Source: Synergistaceae bacterium (GTDB taxonomy: Bacteria; Synergistota; Synergistia; Synergistales; Aminobacteriaceae). From it: a stretch of DNA of 64,000 bases. The notes below the pieces were generated by a model. That model saw only the letters and a list, made by a program, of their open reading frames with translations, made no database searches and had not been told where the DNA came from. Shown piece after piece: positions 41,320 to 49,547 of this stretch (positions are counted from its first letter, which is position 1; every line of letters starts with the position of its first letter). Location of the stretch: the NCBI GenBank assembly GCA_017405525.1, contig JAFRAH010000014.1:1-64000 (forward strand), written 5' to 3'. A program made the translations under genes and the position numbers.

Positions 41320-42711
41320 ATGACAACGACAAAGATACCATCAAACATTTTTCGTGAATATGACATACGCGGCAATGCAGACAAAGAACTAACCGATGAC
41401 ATAGTGCGCTCAATCGGGAGGGCCTATGCCTCGTGGCTCATACGTGCAGGAGTAACGTCAGGCGTAACTATCGGAGGAGATGCCCGGCTCTCAACCCCTC
41501 GCATTAAGGCAGCAATGACTGAGGGGATATTGTCGGCAGGTCTTGACGTTATCGATGTGGGACTGGTTACTACCCCTATGCTCTACTGGAGCCTGATACG
41601 CTTTAACCTTAACGGCGGGGTAATGATTACGGGCTCGCACAACCCCCCCGACATGAACGGCCTGAAGCTGTGCTTTGAGCGCGGGACTCTGTGGGGCAGT
41701 GAGGTCATAAACATTCACACGATAGCTGAGGCAGGGAATTTCGAGACGGGCAACGGGAAATTAACCCACGCTGACATTAACGATGAGTACCTGAAAATGT
41801 TAGTGTCAAAGTTCACGCTGCCATTCTCGCGAAAATTCAAGGTAGTGTGCGACTCTGGGAACGGTGCGGCAGGAATCACTGCCAGTAAGTATTTCGGGAT
41901 GCTCGGCTGTGAATGCATATCCCTCTACGATGAACCCGACGGACATTTCCCCAACCATCACCCCGACCCCCAGAAGCGCGAAAACCTTCAGGCTCTCATT
42001 GCCCGCGTTAAGGCCGAAGGTGCTGACGTAGGCTTTGCTTATGATGGCGACGCTGACAGGATAGGGGTAGTTGACGACAAGGGAGAAGTGATATTCGGAG
42101 ACCGCCTGATGACGCTCTACTGGAAGGAGATTTTAGCCACCCACAAGGGAGCTAGTGTACTCGTTGAGCCCAAGTGCAGCATGGTACTTCCTGAGCTTGC
42201 CGAAAAGTTCGGGGGAAAACCATTCTTCTGGAAGTCCGGGCATTCGGTCATCAAGGCCAAAATGAGGGAGCTGGGAGCACTCTTCGCCGGGGAATATTCA
42301 GGGCACATGTTCTTTGCTGATGAGTTCTTCGGACATGATGACGCGTTCTATGCTTCAGGGCGTTTACTCCGCATTATGTCCGACAGGAGGGAATCACTCT
42401 CGCGCCTCATGATGTCGATTCCAGTTTACCCTTCAACTGAGGAGATACGTATACCCTGCGACGATGAGGTGAAGTTCCCGGCGGTTGAACGTATCGCCAT
42501 GAAGGCCAAGACTGAGCACGAATGCAGCGACATTGACGGAGTGAGGATACTTTACCCCGACGGCTGGGGATTAATCCGCGCGTCAAACACCCAGCCCGTT
42601 ATTGTCGTGAGGTGTGAGGGAAGAGACCAGCAGGCACTAGAACGCATAATGGACGACATCAAGGCACGCGTAATCAGTGAGGGGCTTCCTGACTTCACAT
42701 GGACATTCTAG
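41320..42711 (+). CDS. Phosphomannomutase/phosphoglucomutase
   Basis: The 463-residue alpha-D-phosphohexomutase has all four signatures: IFREYDIRG, the phosphoserine loop ITGSHNPPDMNG, the metal loop YDGDADRIG, and the substrate loops GEYSGHMFF and RASNTQPV. It interconverts hexose 1- and 6-phosphates for cell-wall and surface sugars. The ATG at 41320 has no ribosome site within 15 bases, as it lies right behind the hairpin; an AGGAGG is present at 41271 before the hairpin. No other in-frame start exists upstream. Confidence 0.94.
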   Translation: MTTTKIPSNIFREYDIRGNADKELTDDIVRSIGRAYASWLIRAGVTSGVTIGGDARLSTPRIKAAMTEGILSAGLDVIDVGLVTTPMLYWSLIRFNLNGGVMITGSHNPPDMNGLKLCFERGTLWGSEVINIHTIAEAGNFETGNGKLTHADINDEYLKMLVSKFTLPFSRKFKVVCDSGNGAAGITASKYFGMLGCECISLYDEPDGHFPNHHPDPQKRENLQALIARVKAEGADVGFAYDGDADRIGVVDDKGEVIFGDRLMTLYWKEILATHKGASVLVEPKCSMVLPELAEKFGGKPFFWKSGHSVIKAKMRELGALFAGEYSGHMFFADEFFGHDDAFYASGRLLRIMSDRRESLSRLMMSIPVYPSTEEIRIPCDDEVKFPAVERIAMKAKTEHECSDIDGVRILYPDGWGLIRASNTQPVIVVRCEGRDQQALERIMDDIKARVISEGLPDFTWTF

Positions 42712-43628
42712 GAGCGGCAACAACCCAGGCACGCCCGCAGTACAGCGTAATCATTACCCCTGAGAGCGGCTCACCCCTCCCGGTAATGCCACGTACTGAG
42801 CTCGAAATAGGCTTCGGTAACGGTGAGTTTACCGTGCAATATGCCCGCATGAACCCGGACGTTCTCATTTATGGCGTGGAAATCTCGCAGGCTTGCGTGT
42901 TACGTTGTGCCCGGCGTGCTGATGGTCTCAACAACTTGCGAATCATCAACACGGATGCCCGGTACATGCTCCGTGAACTTTTCGGTGATGAGACATTGCA
43001 GAGGATATTCATGCAGTTCCCCTGCCCGTGGTCAAAGAATGCCGACGCTCACAGGAGGGTAACAGCAAAAGACTTCTCTGACGGCCTCGCTTCAGTCCTG
43101 AAGGTTTCGGGGGTGTTCGAGATGCTCAGTGATGACGAGGCATATTCCCATGAAGTCCTTGACGTTCTCGGCAGGCATGAGGCACTTGAGGCCCTGGCGT
43201 TCGAGGTCAGCCCCCACAGGGACATCACGACAAAGTACGAGCGAAAATGGCTCTCGGAAGGCAGGAACATTTACCGCGTAACGTTCAGGAAGACCAGGGC
43301 GTTCACGGTTTCACGGAGGACATCGCAGGACATGCACATAAAGATAACTCACGGGATAACACAACAGGACATCGAGGCATTGAGGAACGCAACGGGAAAA
43401 GGCACAAAATCATTCTGGAAGTTCGGGAGGGTTTTTGCTGGCACTGACGGTGAAGGCAGGTATCTTCTTGAGACATTGACCAGTGATGACGAGTTCGAGC
43501 AGAAATTCTACATCAGCATATCCCCGAAAGATGAGGGCTCAATCATTCGCCTCGACAAGACAGCAGACGCATTCTTGACCCCTGCGGTTCGTTCGGCGAT
43601 TGAGGACGTAGCTGGCAGGCTGGCATGA
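42699..43628 (+). CDS. trmB: TrmB, tRNA (guanine-N7)-methyltransferase with C-terminal extension
   Basis: The first two thirds match TrmB, which makes m7G46 in tRNA: the SAM site ELEIGFGNGEF, the acidic GVEISQACV, and the catalytic region QFPCPWSKNADAHRR (with TKYERKWLSEGRNIYRV near the end). At 309 residues it is longer than the usual 210-240; residues about 205-309 form an extra domain without a match I recognise. The start lies within the previous gene (13-base overlap). It ends in an ATGA overlap with rsmD. Confidence 0.9.
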   Translation: MDILGAATTQARPQYSVIITPESGSPLPVMPRTELEIGFGNGEFTVQYARMNPDVLIYGVEISQACVLRCARRADGLNNLRIINTDARYMLRELFGDETLQRIFMQFPCPWSKNADAHRRVTAKDFSDGLASVLKVSGVFEMLSDDEAYSHEVLDVLGRHEALEALAFEVSPHRDITTKYERKWLSEGRNIYRVTFRKTRAFTVSRRTSQDMHIKITHGITQQDIEALRNATGKGTKSFWKFGRVFAGTDGEGRYLLETLTSDDEFEQKFYISISPKDEGSIIRLDKTADAFLTPAVRSAIEDVAGRLA

Positions 43629-44119
43629 AGGACGTTCGGCCAACTTCGGGGCGTGTGCTTTCAGCCATGTTCAGCATACTCGGCGGGAAGGTTGAGGGTG
43701 CGTCATTCCTTGACCTTTTCGCCGGGACCGGGCGCGTCGGGCTTGAGGCTCTCAGGAGGGGGGCTAGCTCGTGCGTTTTCGTTGAGGGCGTGAAGGCACG
43801 TGCTGAGGAGCTGCGGAGGACTTCGGGCGGTGAATGCCTCATTCTTGGGCTTGAGGTTAGGCGGGCGGTCTCGTGGCTCATGAAGCGGGCTATGACCTTC
43901 AGCGTGATTTTTGCCGACCCTCCCTACTCTTCGGGATGGTGTGAGGCTCTCCCTGCACTCCCGAACTTGAACGCTCTCTTTGCACCTGATGCAGTGATGG
44001 TGATTGAGCACTCCTCACGTGAACCTTTAACCACACTGACCAACAACCCGAACAATCTCGAAATCACATCGACGAGGGAATACGGCGAAACCTGCCTAAC
44101 GTTCCTCAAAATGCTATAA
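43625..44119 (+). CDS. rsmD: RsmD, 16S rRNA (guanine966-N2)-methyltransferase
   Basis: The 164-residue Rossmann methyltransferase has RPTSGRVLSAMFSIL, the SAM loop FLDLFAGTGRVGLEALRRG and the catalytic FADPPYSSG. It methylates G966 of 16S rRNA in the 30S subunit. The ATG overlaps the trmB stop by four bases. In many bacteria rsmD is followed at once by coaD; here coaD lies 1.9 kb downstream behind two other genes. Confidence 0.93.
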   Translation: MKDVRPTSGRVLSAMFSILGGKVEGASFLDLFAGTGRVGLEALRRGASSCVFVEGVKARAEELRRTSGGECLILGLEVRRAVSWLMKRAMTFSVIFADPPYSSGWCEALPALPNLNALFAPDAVMVIEHSSREPLTTLTNNPNNLEITSTREYGETCLTFLKML

Positions 44120-44120
44120 T
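44115..44120 (+). promoter_or_regulatory. Extended -10 box before the MATE gene
   Basis: TGC followed by a perfect TATAAT, at the very end of rsmD, 35 bases before the TTG start. No good -35 is seen, as is usual for extended -10 promoters. Confidence 0.45.
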
Positions 44121-44154
44121 CCCAGCAACATCCCCTGAAAGGACACGTGATATT

Positions 44155-45483
44155 TTGCAGACCCCTTCAATTCGCAGGCAGGTCATCTCTAACATTATCC
44201 CTGCCATCGTGATTGAGCTCATGATACTCATCTACAACCTAGCTGATACTTTCTTCATTGCCCAGACTAATGACCCCCTCCAGATTGCCGCAGTATCGTT
44301 AGCCTCGCCCGTCTTCATGGTACTCATCTCAACGGGAATAATCTTCATGGCCGGGAGCATGTCGTTCATATCCAGGCTTCTCGGAGCAGAACAGAAGGAA
44401 CGCGCTAACAGTGCCGCATCATTCTGTGTGTGGGCAGGAATCTTCGTGGGAGTAATCCTTGCGGTTGTCTTCATGTGTTTTGTCGGGACTATTCTCCGGG
44501 CAATAGGTGCAAGCCCCGAAACTTTCACACATGCTGAGAGCTACCTTAACATTGTGATGATGTCCGCGCCTTTCGTCATCTTCAGCATGGCCGGAGGAGG
44601 AATAATGCGTGCCGAAAACCACCCGACCGCCGCAATGACCGGGCAGATCATTGGCAACATGCTCAACGTCATACTTGACCCGGTAATGATCCTCTGGTTC
44701 GGCTGGGGAATAACCGGGGCGGCAATAGCTACCTCAATCAGCATAGTCATCGGAGCACTGTACTATCTCGGCTACTTCATGCTTGGGCGTTCAACCCTCA
44801 GCATACACATAAAGCATTTCCGTATTGGGGGCGGTATTGCCTGGGGGGTCTTCGGGATAGGGATTCCGTCATGCCTTGACCCGTTCCTGATGAGCATATC
44901 CCAAATGTTCGTGAACTCCCTCATGTCAGCTTATGGTGATATGGCTGTGGCAGCTACTGGTGTTGCGATGAGGATAAACCAGATTACCGGGCTCGTTGCG
45001 ATGGGAGCAGGCCAGGGGGTTCAGCCGTTGCTTGGGTTCTGCGTGGGAGCTGAGACGTGGGACAAGTACCGGGAAATGCTCAAGTTCGCGCTGAAGTTCT
45101 CGCTGTCTATGAGCGTCCTAATCATGGCGGTGTGCTATGTCTTCACAGATAGGATTGTGGCTGTCTTCCTGAGTGAGCCGGAAGCATTCGGCTATGCTGT
45201 CGTCTTCGTGAGGATACTTCTGATTACGGGAATAACCTTCAGCACGTTCTTCATGTTCGTGAATGCACTGCAGGCAATGGGTGCAGGCAAGGCCTCGTTA
45301 GTCCTGAGTGTCTGCCGTCAGTGTGTAATCTATGTGCCGATGATGTTCCTGCTGAATCACTTTCTGGGAGCGTCCGGGATTATCTGGGCATTACCGGCGG
45401 CTGAAGTGATTTCCCTTGCGCAGACGGTTGTGTTCTACGGGAGAATAATATTCAACCCGAAATATTTACACAGCCAAATCTGA
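44155..45483 (+). CDS. MATE-family multidrug/cation antiporter
   Basis: This 442-residue membrane protein has about 12 helices in two related halves, typical of MATE transporters: an early NLADTFFIAQ, PVFMVLISTGIIFMAGS, RAENHPTAAMTGQIIGNMLN split by a conserved Asn region, and MGAGQGVQPLLGF in the second half. It exports organic cations or drugs using Na+ or H+. TTG start behind GAAAGGA. It and the next small gene separate rsmD from coaD. Confidence 0.92.
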   Translation: MQTPSIRRQVISNIIPAIVIELMILIYNLADTFFIAQTNDPLQIAAVSLASPVFMVLISTGIIFMAGSMSFISRLLGAEQKERANSAASFCVWAGIFVGVILAVVFMCFVGTILRAIGASPETFTHAESYLNIVMMSAPFVIFSMAGGGIMRAENHPTAAMTGQIIGNMLNVILDPVMILWFGWGITGAAIATSISIVIGALYYLGYFMLGRSTLSIHIKHFRIGGGIAWGVFGIGIPSCLDPFLMSISQMFVNSLMSAYGDMAVAATGVAMRINQITGLVAMGAGQGVQPLLGFCVGAETWDKYREMLKFALKFSLSMSVLIMAVCYVFTDRIVAVFLSEPEAFGYAVVFVRILLITGITFSTFFMFVNALQAMGAGKASLVLSVCRQCVIYVPMMFLLNHFLGASGIIWALPAAEVISLAQTVVFYGRIIFNPKYLHSQI

Positions 45484-45532
45484 CCTGTAAAATAAAGTTC
45501 ACATTCCACCAAAATAATGGAGGCAGTATTTT

Positions 45533-45994
45533 ATGCGTGTCTCGCGGAAATATGTTGTGATGATTTTTGCGGCAATCCTCACTCTGTGTGCTGTTGGTAC
45601 TTCTTGCGGGGACGGAGGCGGTGCACCGGAATATGACGAACACGGCGGATATATCGATGACTACAGCGGGTATGACGGGACGACCCATTATCCGGGTATC
45701 AACGTAACCTTGAACATGACCGAAGATCCTCCCTGTCTTGAGAAGAAAAGCTACTCACTGAACAAGACTAGGAAAATCCCCTTCCAGTACAACGGAGAAT
45801 GCTGGGTAATAAAGAGCCTGCCCAAAGGAACGAAATTCACAGTGCCTGCGGGTTACAGGGTTCGCTGTGTCTCATACCACACACAGGCAGAAGGCGGAAA
45901 AGGCAAGCCTGCTCCCGGTGATTTCGTGATATATTCCGGCGGGACTACCGTAATGTACACCAGTGCATCAGTCCTTTACGTGTACAAGAATTAG
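45533..45994 (+). CDS. Small exported protein, possibly lipoprotein
   Basis: Not recognised. The 153-residue protein has an N-terminal hydrophobic stretch (residues 8-23) ending AVGTSC, a weak lipobox. A Gly/Tyr/Asp-rich stretch (YDEHGGYIDDYSGYDG) follows, then a beta-type domain with INVTLNMTEDPPCLEKKSY and a late YSGGTTVMYTSASV. The style of the last 90 residues, ending with a short tyrosine strand, recalls the scaffold of the lipoproteins near 21-24 kb but the likeness is weak. GGAGG precedes the ATG. It lies directly before coaD. Confidence 0.68.
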   Translation: MRVSRKYVVMIFAAILTLCAVGTSCGDGGGAPEYDEHGGYIDDYSGYDGTTHYPGINVTLNMTEDPPCLEKKSYSLNKTRKIPFQYNGECWVIKSLPKGTKFTVPAGYRVRCVSYHTQAEGGKGKPAPGDFVIYSGGTTVMYTSASVLYVYKN

Positions 45995-45996
45995 CC

Positions 45997-46482
45997 GTGA
46001 AAGTTACTGCAGTATATCCCGGCTCATTTGACCCGATAACCAACGGGCATATATACATAGCTGAAAGAGCGGCGGCAGTCTTTGACGAGGTAATCGTGAG
46101 CGTCCTCGTGAATGAGCGCAAGACCTCAGCCTTCACCGTTGAGGAACGTTGCAACATGGCGCGCGAGGCTCTCGGTCATGTCCCGAACATTACGGTAGAC
46201 AGCTTCAACGGCCTTCTTGTGGACTACGTGAGGCAGAAGAACGCGGGGGTAATAGTCCGGGGTCTTCGTGCAATGTCTGACTTTGAGTATGAGTTCCAGA
46301 TGGCATTGATGAACCGCCAGCTTGCCCCGGAGATTGAGACGTTCTTCATCGTTACTGACCCCAAATATTCCTATGTGTCAAGTTCGAGCGTGAGGGAGAT
46401 ATTCCATTTTGGGGGGACAGTGAGGGATGTGGTGCCTTCGGGGGTTTATGAGAAGCTGAGGGAGCGTTATGATGGAAGGTGA
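45997..46482 (+). CDS. coaD: CoaD, phosphopantetheine adenylyltransferase
   Basis: The 161-residue enzyme joins 4'-phosphopantetheine and ATP to dephospho-CoA, the fourth step of CoA synthesis. Motifs are YPGSFDPITNGHIYIAERAA, the RGLRAMSDFEYEFQMA block and the ISSSxVRE-like SYVSSSSVREI. It starts with GTG at 45997, two bases after the previous stop, without a strong ribosome site, suggesting coupling. Its end overlaps the restriction gene start. Confidence 0.95.
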   Translation: MKVTAVYPGSFDPITNGHIYIAERAAAVFDEVIVSVLVNERKTSAFTVEERCNMAREALGHVPNITVDSFNGLLVDYVRQKNAGVIVRGLRAMSDFEYEFQMALMNRQLAPEIETFFIVTDPKYSYVSSSSVREIFHFGGTVRDVVPSGVYEKLRERYDGR

Positions 46483-47302
46483 GAAGGGATCATTTTTCCG
46501 TGAACTGGCAAGTTTGGCATGCACTCTCACAGAAAGAATAACACACAGCAACGAATGGAATATACGCGGCTTTATAGACATATTCAGGAATATATACACG
46601 CTTTCGTCAGACTCTAAAGTTATCTCTAAGGTTCTGGAAATTCACCTGCTCCCTGAATTGCTGCGTTTCGCTGAACTTTCAGGCTATGACATTGAACCGG
46701 CAGAAAAACAGAACTGGTATCCTGATTTCACGTTCATATCAAGGCATAACCCCGGCCTAAAATTCGCTGTTGATCTCAAGACTACATACCGCGATGAAGA
46801 GCATCCGGGCTTCTGCAATGGCTTCACTCTAGGCTCTCACGGGGAATACTTCACAGACCGTAACAGCACAAAAAATGTTCAATATCCCTACAGCCACTAC
46901 AGCGGGCATTTCTGCTTGGGGGTAATATATTCGAGGAATGTACCAACACTTTATGATGCAAAAGTTTACCCTGTGGATGAAATAGAGAGCATACCTGCCG
47001 TAATAAGGGACTTGATATTTTTTGCGGCTGAGAAATGGAGAATAGCAAGTGATAAGCCGGGAAGCGGAAACACGGCCAACATAGGCAGCATACAGTGCAT
47101 TGATGACATTCTGAGAGGCAACGGAGTTTTTGCGAGGGCAGGAGAGAAATTCTTTGATGATTACTGGGCGAATTTCGGGAGGATAAAGGTCAGGGACGAA
47201 GACGGCAGATATAAGACGCTTTCATCATTTCCTGAATACCTGAGATACAGGGGACTTCCTGAGAGCCTGAACAACCCCAGGAAATCAAAGCGCGGACAAT
47301 GA
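46472..47302 (+). CDS. EcoRV-family type II restriction endonuclease
   Basis: The 276-residue protein follows EcoRV along its length: GSDTKV-like SSDSKVISKVLEIH, QNWYPDFTF, FAVDLKTTYRD, the TKNVQYPY block and GSGNTANIGSI. The metal-binding residues equivalent to EcoRV Asp74, Asp90 and Lys92 are Asp86, Asp102 and Lys104 (same 16-residue spacing), so it should be active. EcoRV cuts GATATC bluntly; the same site is inferred. ATG 46472 is taken (GGGAG seven bases upstream); ATG 46469 is next to it. It overlaps coaD by 11 bases and precedes its methylase by three. Confidence 0.93.
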   Translation: MEGEKGSFFRELASLACTLTERITHSNEWNIRGFIDIFRNIYTLSSDSKVISKVLEIHLLPELLRFAELSGYDIEPAEKQNWYPDFTFISRHNPGLKFAVDLKTTYRDEEHPGFCNGFTLGSHGEYFTDRNSTKNVQYPYSHYSGHFCLGVIYSRNVPTLYDAKVYPVDEIESIPAVIRDLIFFAAEKWRIASDKPGSGNTANIGSIQCIDDILRGNGVFARAGEKFFDDYWANFGRIKVRDEDGRYKTLSSFPEYLRYRGLPESLNNPRKSKRGQ

Positions 47303-47305
47303 TGA

Positions 47306-48199
47306 ATGGACGGGAAAATTTTTGTTCCCCCGATAAAGATTCAGGGCATCAAGACAAAGCTAGTCCCCCTCATAAAGCAGAATGTCTCACTCAGCCCCGG
47401 AACCTTATGGGTTGAGCCCTTCATGGGGTCAGGTGTGGTAGGCTTCAACGTCAGGCCGGGGTGTGCCTTGTTTGCCGACATCAACCCCCACATCATCAAC
47501 TTCTACAACGCCATCAAATCCGGCGGGATAAATTCGGACATTGTCAGGGCATTCCTTCAGGACAACGGCAGAATGCTGGAGGAAGGAGGGGAAAAATTCT
47601 ACTACCATGTTAGGGAACGCTTCAATGATACTCACAGCCCGCTTGATTTCCTTTTCCTGAACAGGTCATGCTTCAACGGGATGATACGCTTCAACAGGGA
47701 ACACAAATTCAACGTACCTTTTGGACACAAGCCGCATCGTTTCTCTAAAGCATACATAACCAAAATAACGAATCAGGTAAAGTATGTTGAGGACTGCTTG
47801 AAAATTTATGACTGGGAATTTATCTGCCAGCCTTTCAGCGATACTATAGCAATGCCTGAAGGTGATATGTTCATTTACTGCGACCCTCCTTATTCAGGCC
47901 GTCATAATGATTACTATGATTCTTGGGATGAACGCTCAGAACTGGAACTTTGCAGATGCCTTCAGGAATCGGAAGCCCGCTTTATGCTATCAATATGGGA
48001 CTGCAACAAGTACAGGGAGAACGGGAGCATCAATACAGTCTGGAATTTCTGCCGCAAGATAAGCCATGAACACTTTTACCATGTAGGTGCAAAGGAAGCT
48101 AACAGGCACTCAATGACCGAAGCACTGCTAATGAATTACCCTGCCGCAACCTCAATCACAGCAGGGCATCAACCTTCACCCGTTACTTTTCCGGCCTGA
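47306..48199 (+). CDS. EcoRV-type DNA adenine-N6 methyltransferase
   Basis: The 297-residue D12-class methylase protects the host at the site cut by the upstream nuclease. It opens with FVPPIKIQGIKTKLVPLIK, has the SAM motif EPFMGSGVVGFN, LDFLFLNRSCFNGMIRFN and the catalytic YCDPPYSGRHNDY, matching M.EcoRV block by block. It starts three bases after the nuclease stop, so the pair is one unit. The 3' end overlaps the convergent small exported gene by 17 bases. The pair looks more A/T-rich than its neighbours, in keeping with transfer. Confidence 0.94.
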   Translation: MDGKIFVPPIKIQGIKTKLVPLIKQNVSLSPGTLWVEPFMGSGVVGFNVRPGCALFADINPHIINFYNAIKSGGINSDIVRAFLQDNGRMLEEGGEKFYYHVRERFNDTHSPLDFLFLNRSCFNGMIRFNREHKFNVPFGHKPHRFSKAYITKITNQVKYVEDCLKIYDWEFICQPFSDTIAMPEGDMFIYCDPPYSGRHNDYYDSWDERSELELCRCLQESEARFMLSIWDCNKYRENGSINTVWNFCRKISHEHFYHVGAKEANRHSMTEALLMNYPAATSITAGHQPSPVTFPA

Positions 48200-48830
48200 C
48201 CTCGAACTCCTCAAATTCTACCCTCTTCCTATCCTCCTCAAGCGGCACGGCAAATTCGCGCTCAGAATAGAGCCAGTCTCCCCATGTCCCGGGCCTGAAG
48301 CGTTTTATGGTTATCTCGTGGCCATTGATGACGAACCCAAGCCGGGCAATCAGCGGGCGTTCACCGTACTTGAACGGCAGGACGTGCCAGAAAGTTACGC
48401 GAACCCAAAACCCTCCGGGAATGTCCCTAGTGTTCCCGTTCACCATGAGGTCAGCGACATATCCCCAGTCCCCTGACCTGTGGCTGAACCTGTTAGTGTG
48501 TATCTCCATGCCTTCGAGTACGTCGAGTTTCAGCGTCGCATCTTTGTCGGACTTCACCATGAAGACACTGAATATCCCATCGTCAGGCTTGAGCTCGGCA
48601 TCAGGTGATTCGGGCAGGGGCTCAGGCTGTTTAGCCCTGAACGTCCCAAGATAGAGCACCGTTAGGCCGTCCTTAGTCCTAAAGCCTATAGAGTTGCCCA
48701 GTTCGCGCTGAATGAGATACCCTGAGACATCCTGAACATTCACATCAAGGCTCTGAACGTCCAGTATCTCAGCCCATGAACTCCCAGTAAACGCAACAAG
48801 CACTATTAGGACTGCTATAACCTTCTTCAT
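48183..48830 (-). CDS. Exported protein of unknown function, copy A
   Basis: Not recognised. The 215-residue protein starts with a signal peptide (KKVIAVLIVLVAFTGSSWA). The mature part shares a long domain with copy B just upstream: DGIFSVFMVKSDKD, WGYVADL, GNTRDI, FWVRVTFWHVLPFKYG and ARLGFVINGHE. The ending is Glu/Arg-rich. The start overlaps the stop of copy B by four bases. Periplasmic location is likely. Confidence 0.82.
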   Translation of the reverse strand: MKKVIAVLIVLVAFTGSSWAEILDVQSLDVNVQDVSGYLIQRELGNSIGFRTKDGLTVLYLGTFRAKQPEPLPESPDAELKPDDGIFSVFMVKSDKDATLKLDVLEGMEIHTNRFSHRSGDWGYVADLMVNGNTRDIPGGFWVRVTFWHVLPFKYGERPLIARLGFVINGHEITIKRFRPGTWGDWLYSEREFAVPLEEDRKRVEFEEFEVRPEK

Positions 48831-49468
48831 TGTGCAACCCTCCTTTTGTCCGATGATTTTGCTTCAAGCTCGGCAAGCGTAAAATCACGTTCGGTCTCGT
48901 TCTCCTCAAGCTCCGTAACTTTGGGCTCTATCTTCTTCCATTCCGTCCATGGCTTTGGGCGTATACGGTTGAAGGTGAGCTCAGTGCCATTAATCACGAA
49001 ACCTATTCTTGCTATTACCGGGTGAGCTCCGTACTTGAACGGGAGGTTGTGCCAGAACGTAGCACGTACCCAGAAAGTCGCCAGAATGTCGCGGGGGTTA
49101 CCGTTCGTGTCAATGTCCGCAATATATCCCCATGGGGCATTGTTCCGCCACGAGAATTTATTTGTCCGTGTGTCGTAGCCGTCCCTTATGTCGAGCTGAA
49201 GGGGGGTATCCTTGTCTGACTTCACCATGAACACGCTGAATATACCGTCGTCAATTTCTGCATCTGGTGATAGCTCTTTCTCTTCCGGCCTGAACGTCCC
49301 CAAGTAAATTATGCGGAGTCCTTCGGAGGTCTTCATGTCGTTGATGTTGCCGAGACTGTCGCGTTTTATGTCTTGGCTTGAGGCAAGGGGCAGGGAATCC
49401 TCAGCAAAGGAAAATCCCGCGGCAAAGAGTAAAATCATTAACGCACACAAAAATTTACGCATGTACAA
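48827..49468 (-). CDS. Exported protein of unknown function, copy B
   Basis: Not recognised. The 213-residue protein has a signal peptide (FLCALMILLFAAGFSFA) and the same domain as copy A: DGIFSVFMVKSDKD, WGYIADI, GNPRDI, FWVRATFWHNLPFKYG and ARIGFVINGTE. The start is TTG 49468 (AGGAGG seven bases upstream) or ATG 49462. It is transcribed first, away from the divergent MFS gene. Confidence 0.82.
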   Translation of the reverse strand: MYMRKFLCALMILLFAAGFSFAEDSLPLASSQDIKRDSLGNINDMKTSEGLRIIYLGTFRPEEKELSPDAEIDDGIFSVFMVKSDKDTPLQLDIRDGYDTRTNKFSWRNNAPWGYIADIDTNGNPRDILATFWVRATFWHNLPFKYGAHPVIARIGFVINGTELTFNRIRPKPWTEWKKIEPKVTELEENETERDFTLAELEAKSSDKRRVAQ

Positions 49469-49547
49469 AATAATTCCTCCTGTGTGAAAAATCTGAATGA
49501 GCCTATTTTACATTAAGCCATATAATATTTTCAGGGGTGAATAAACT

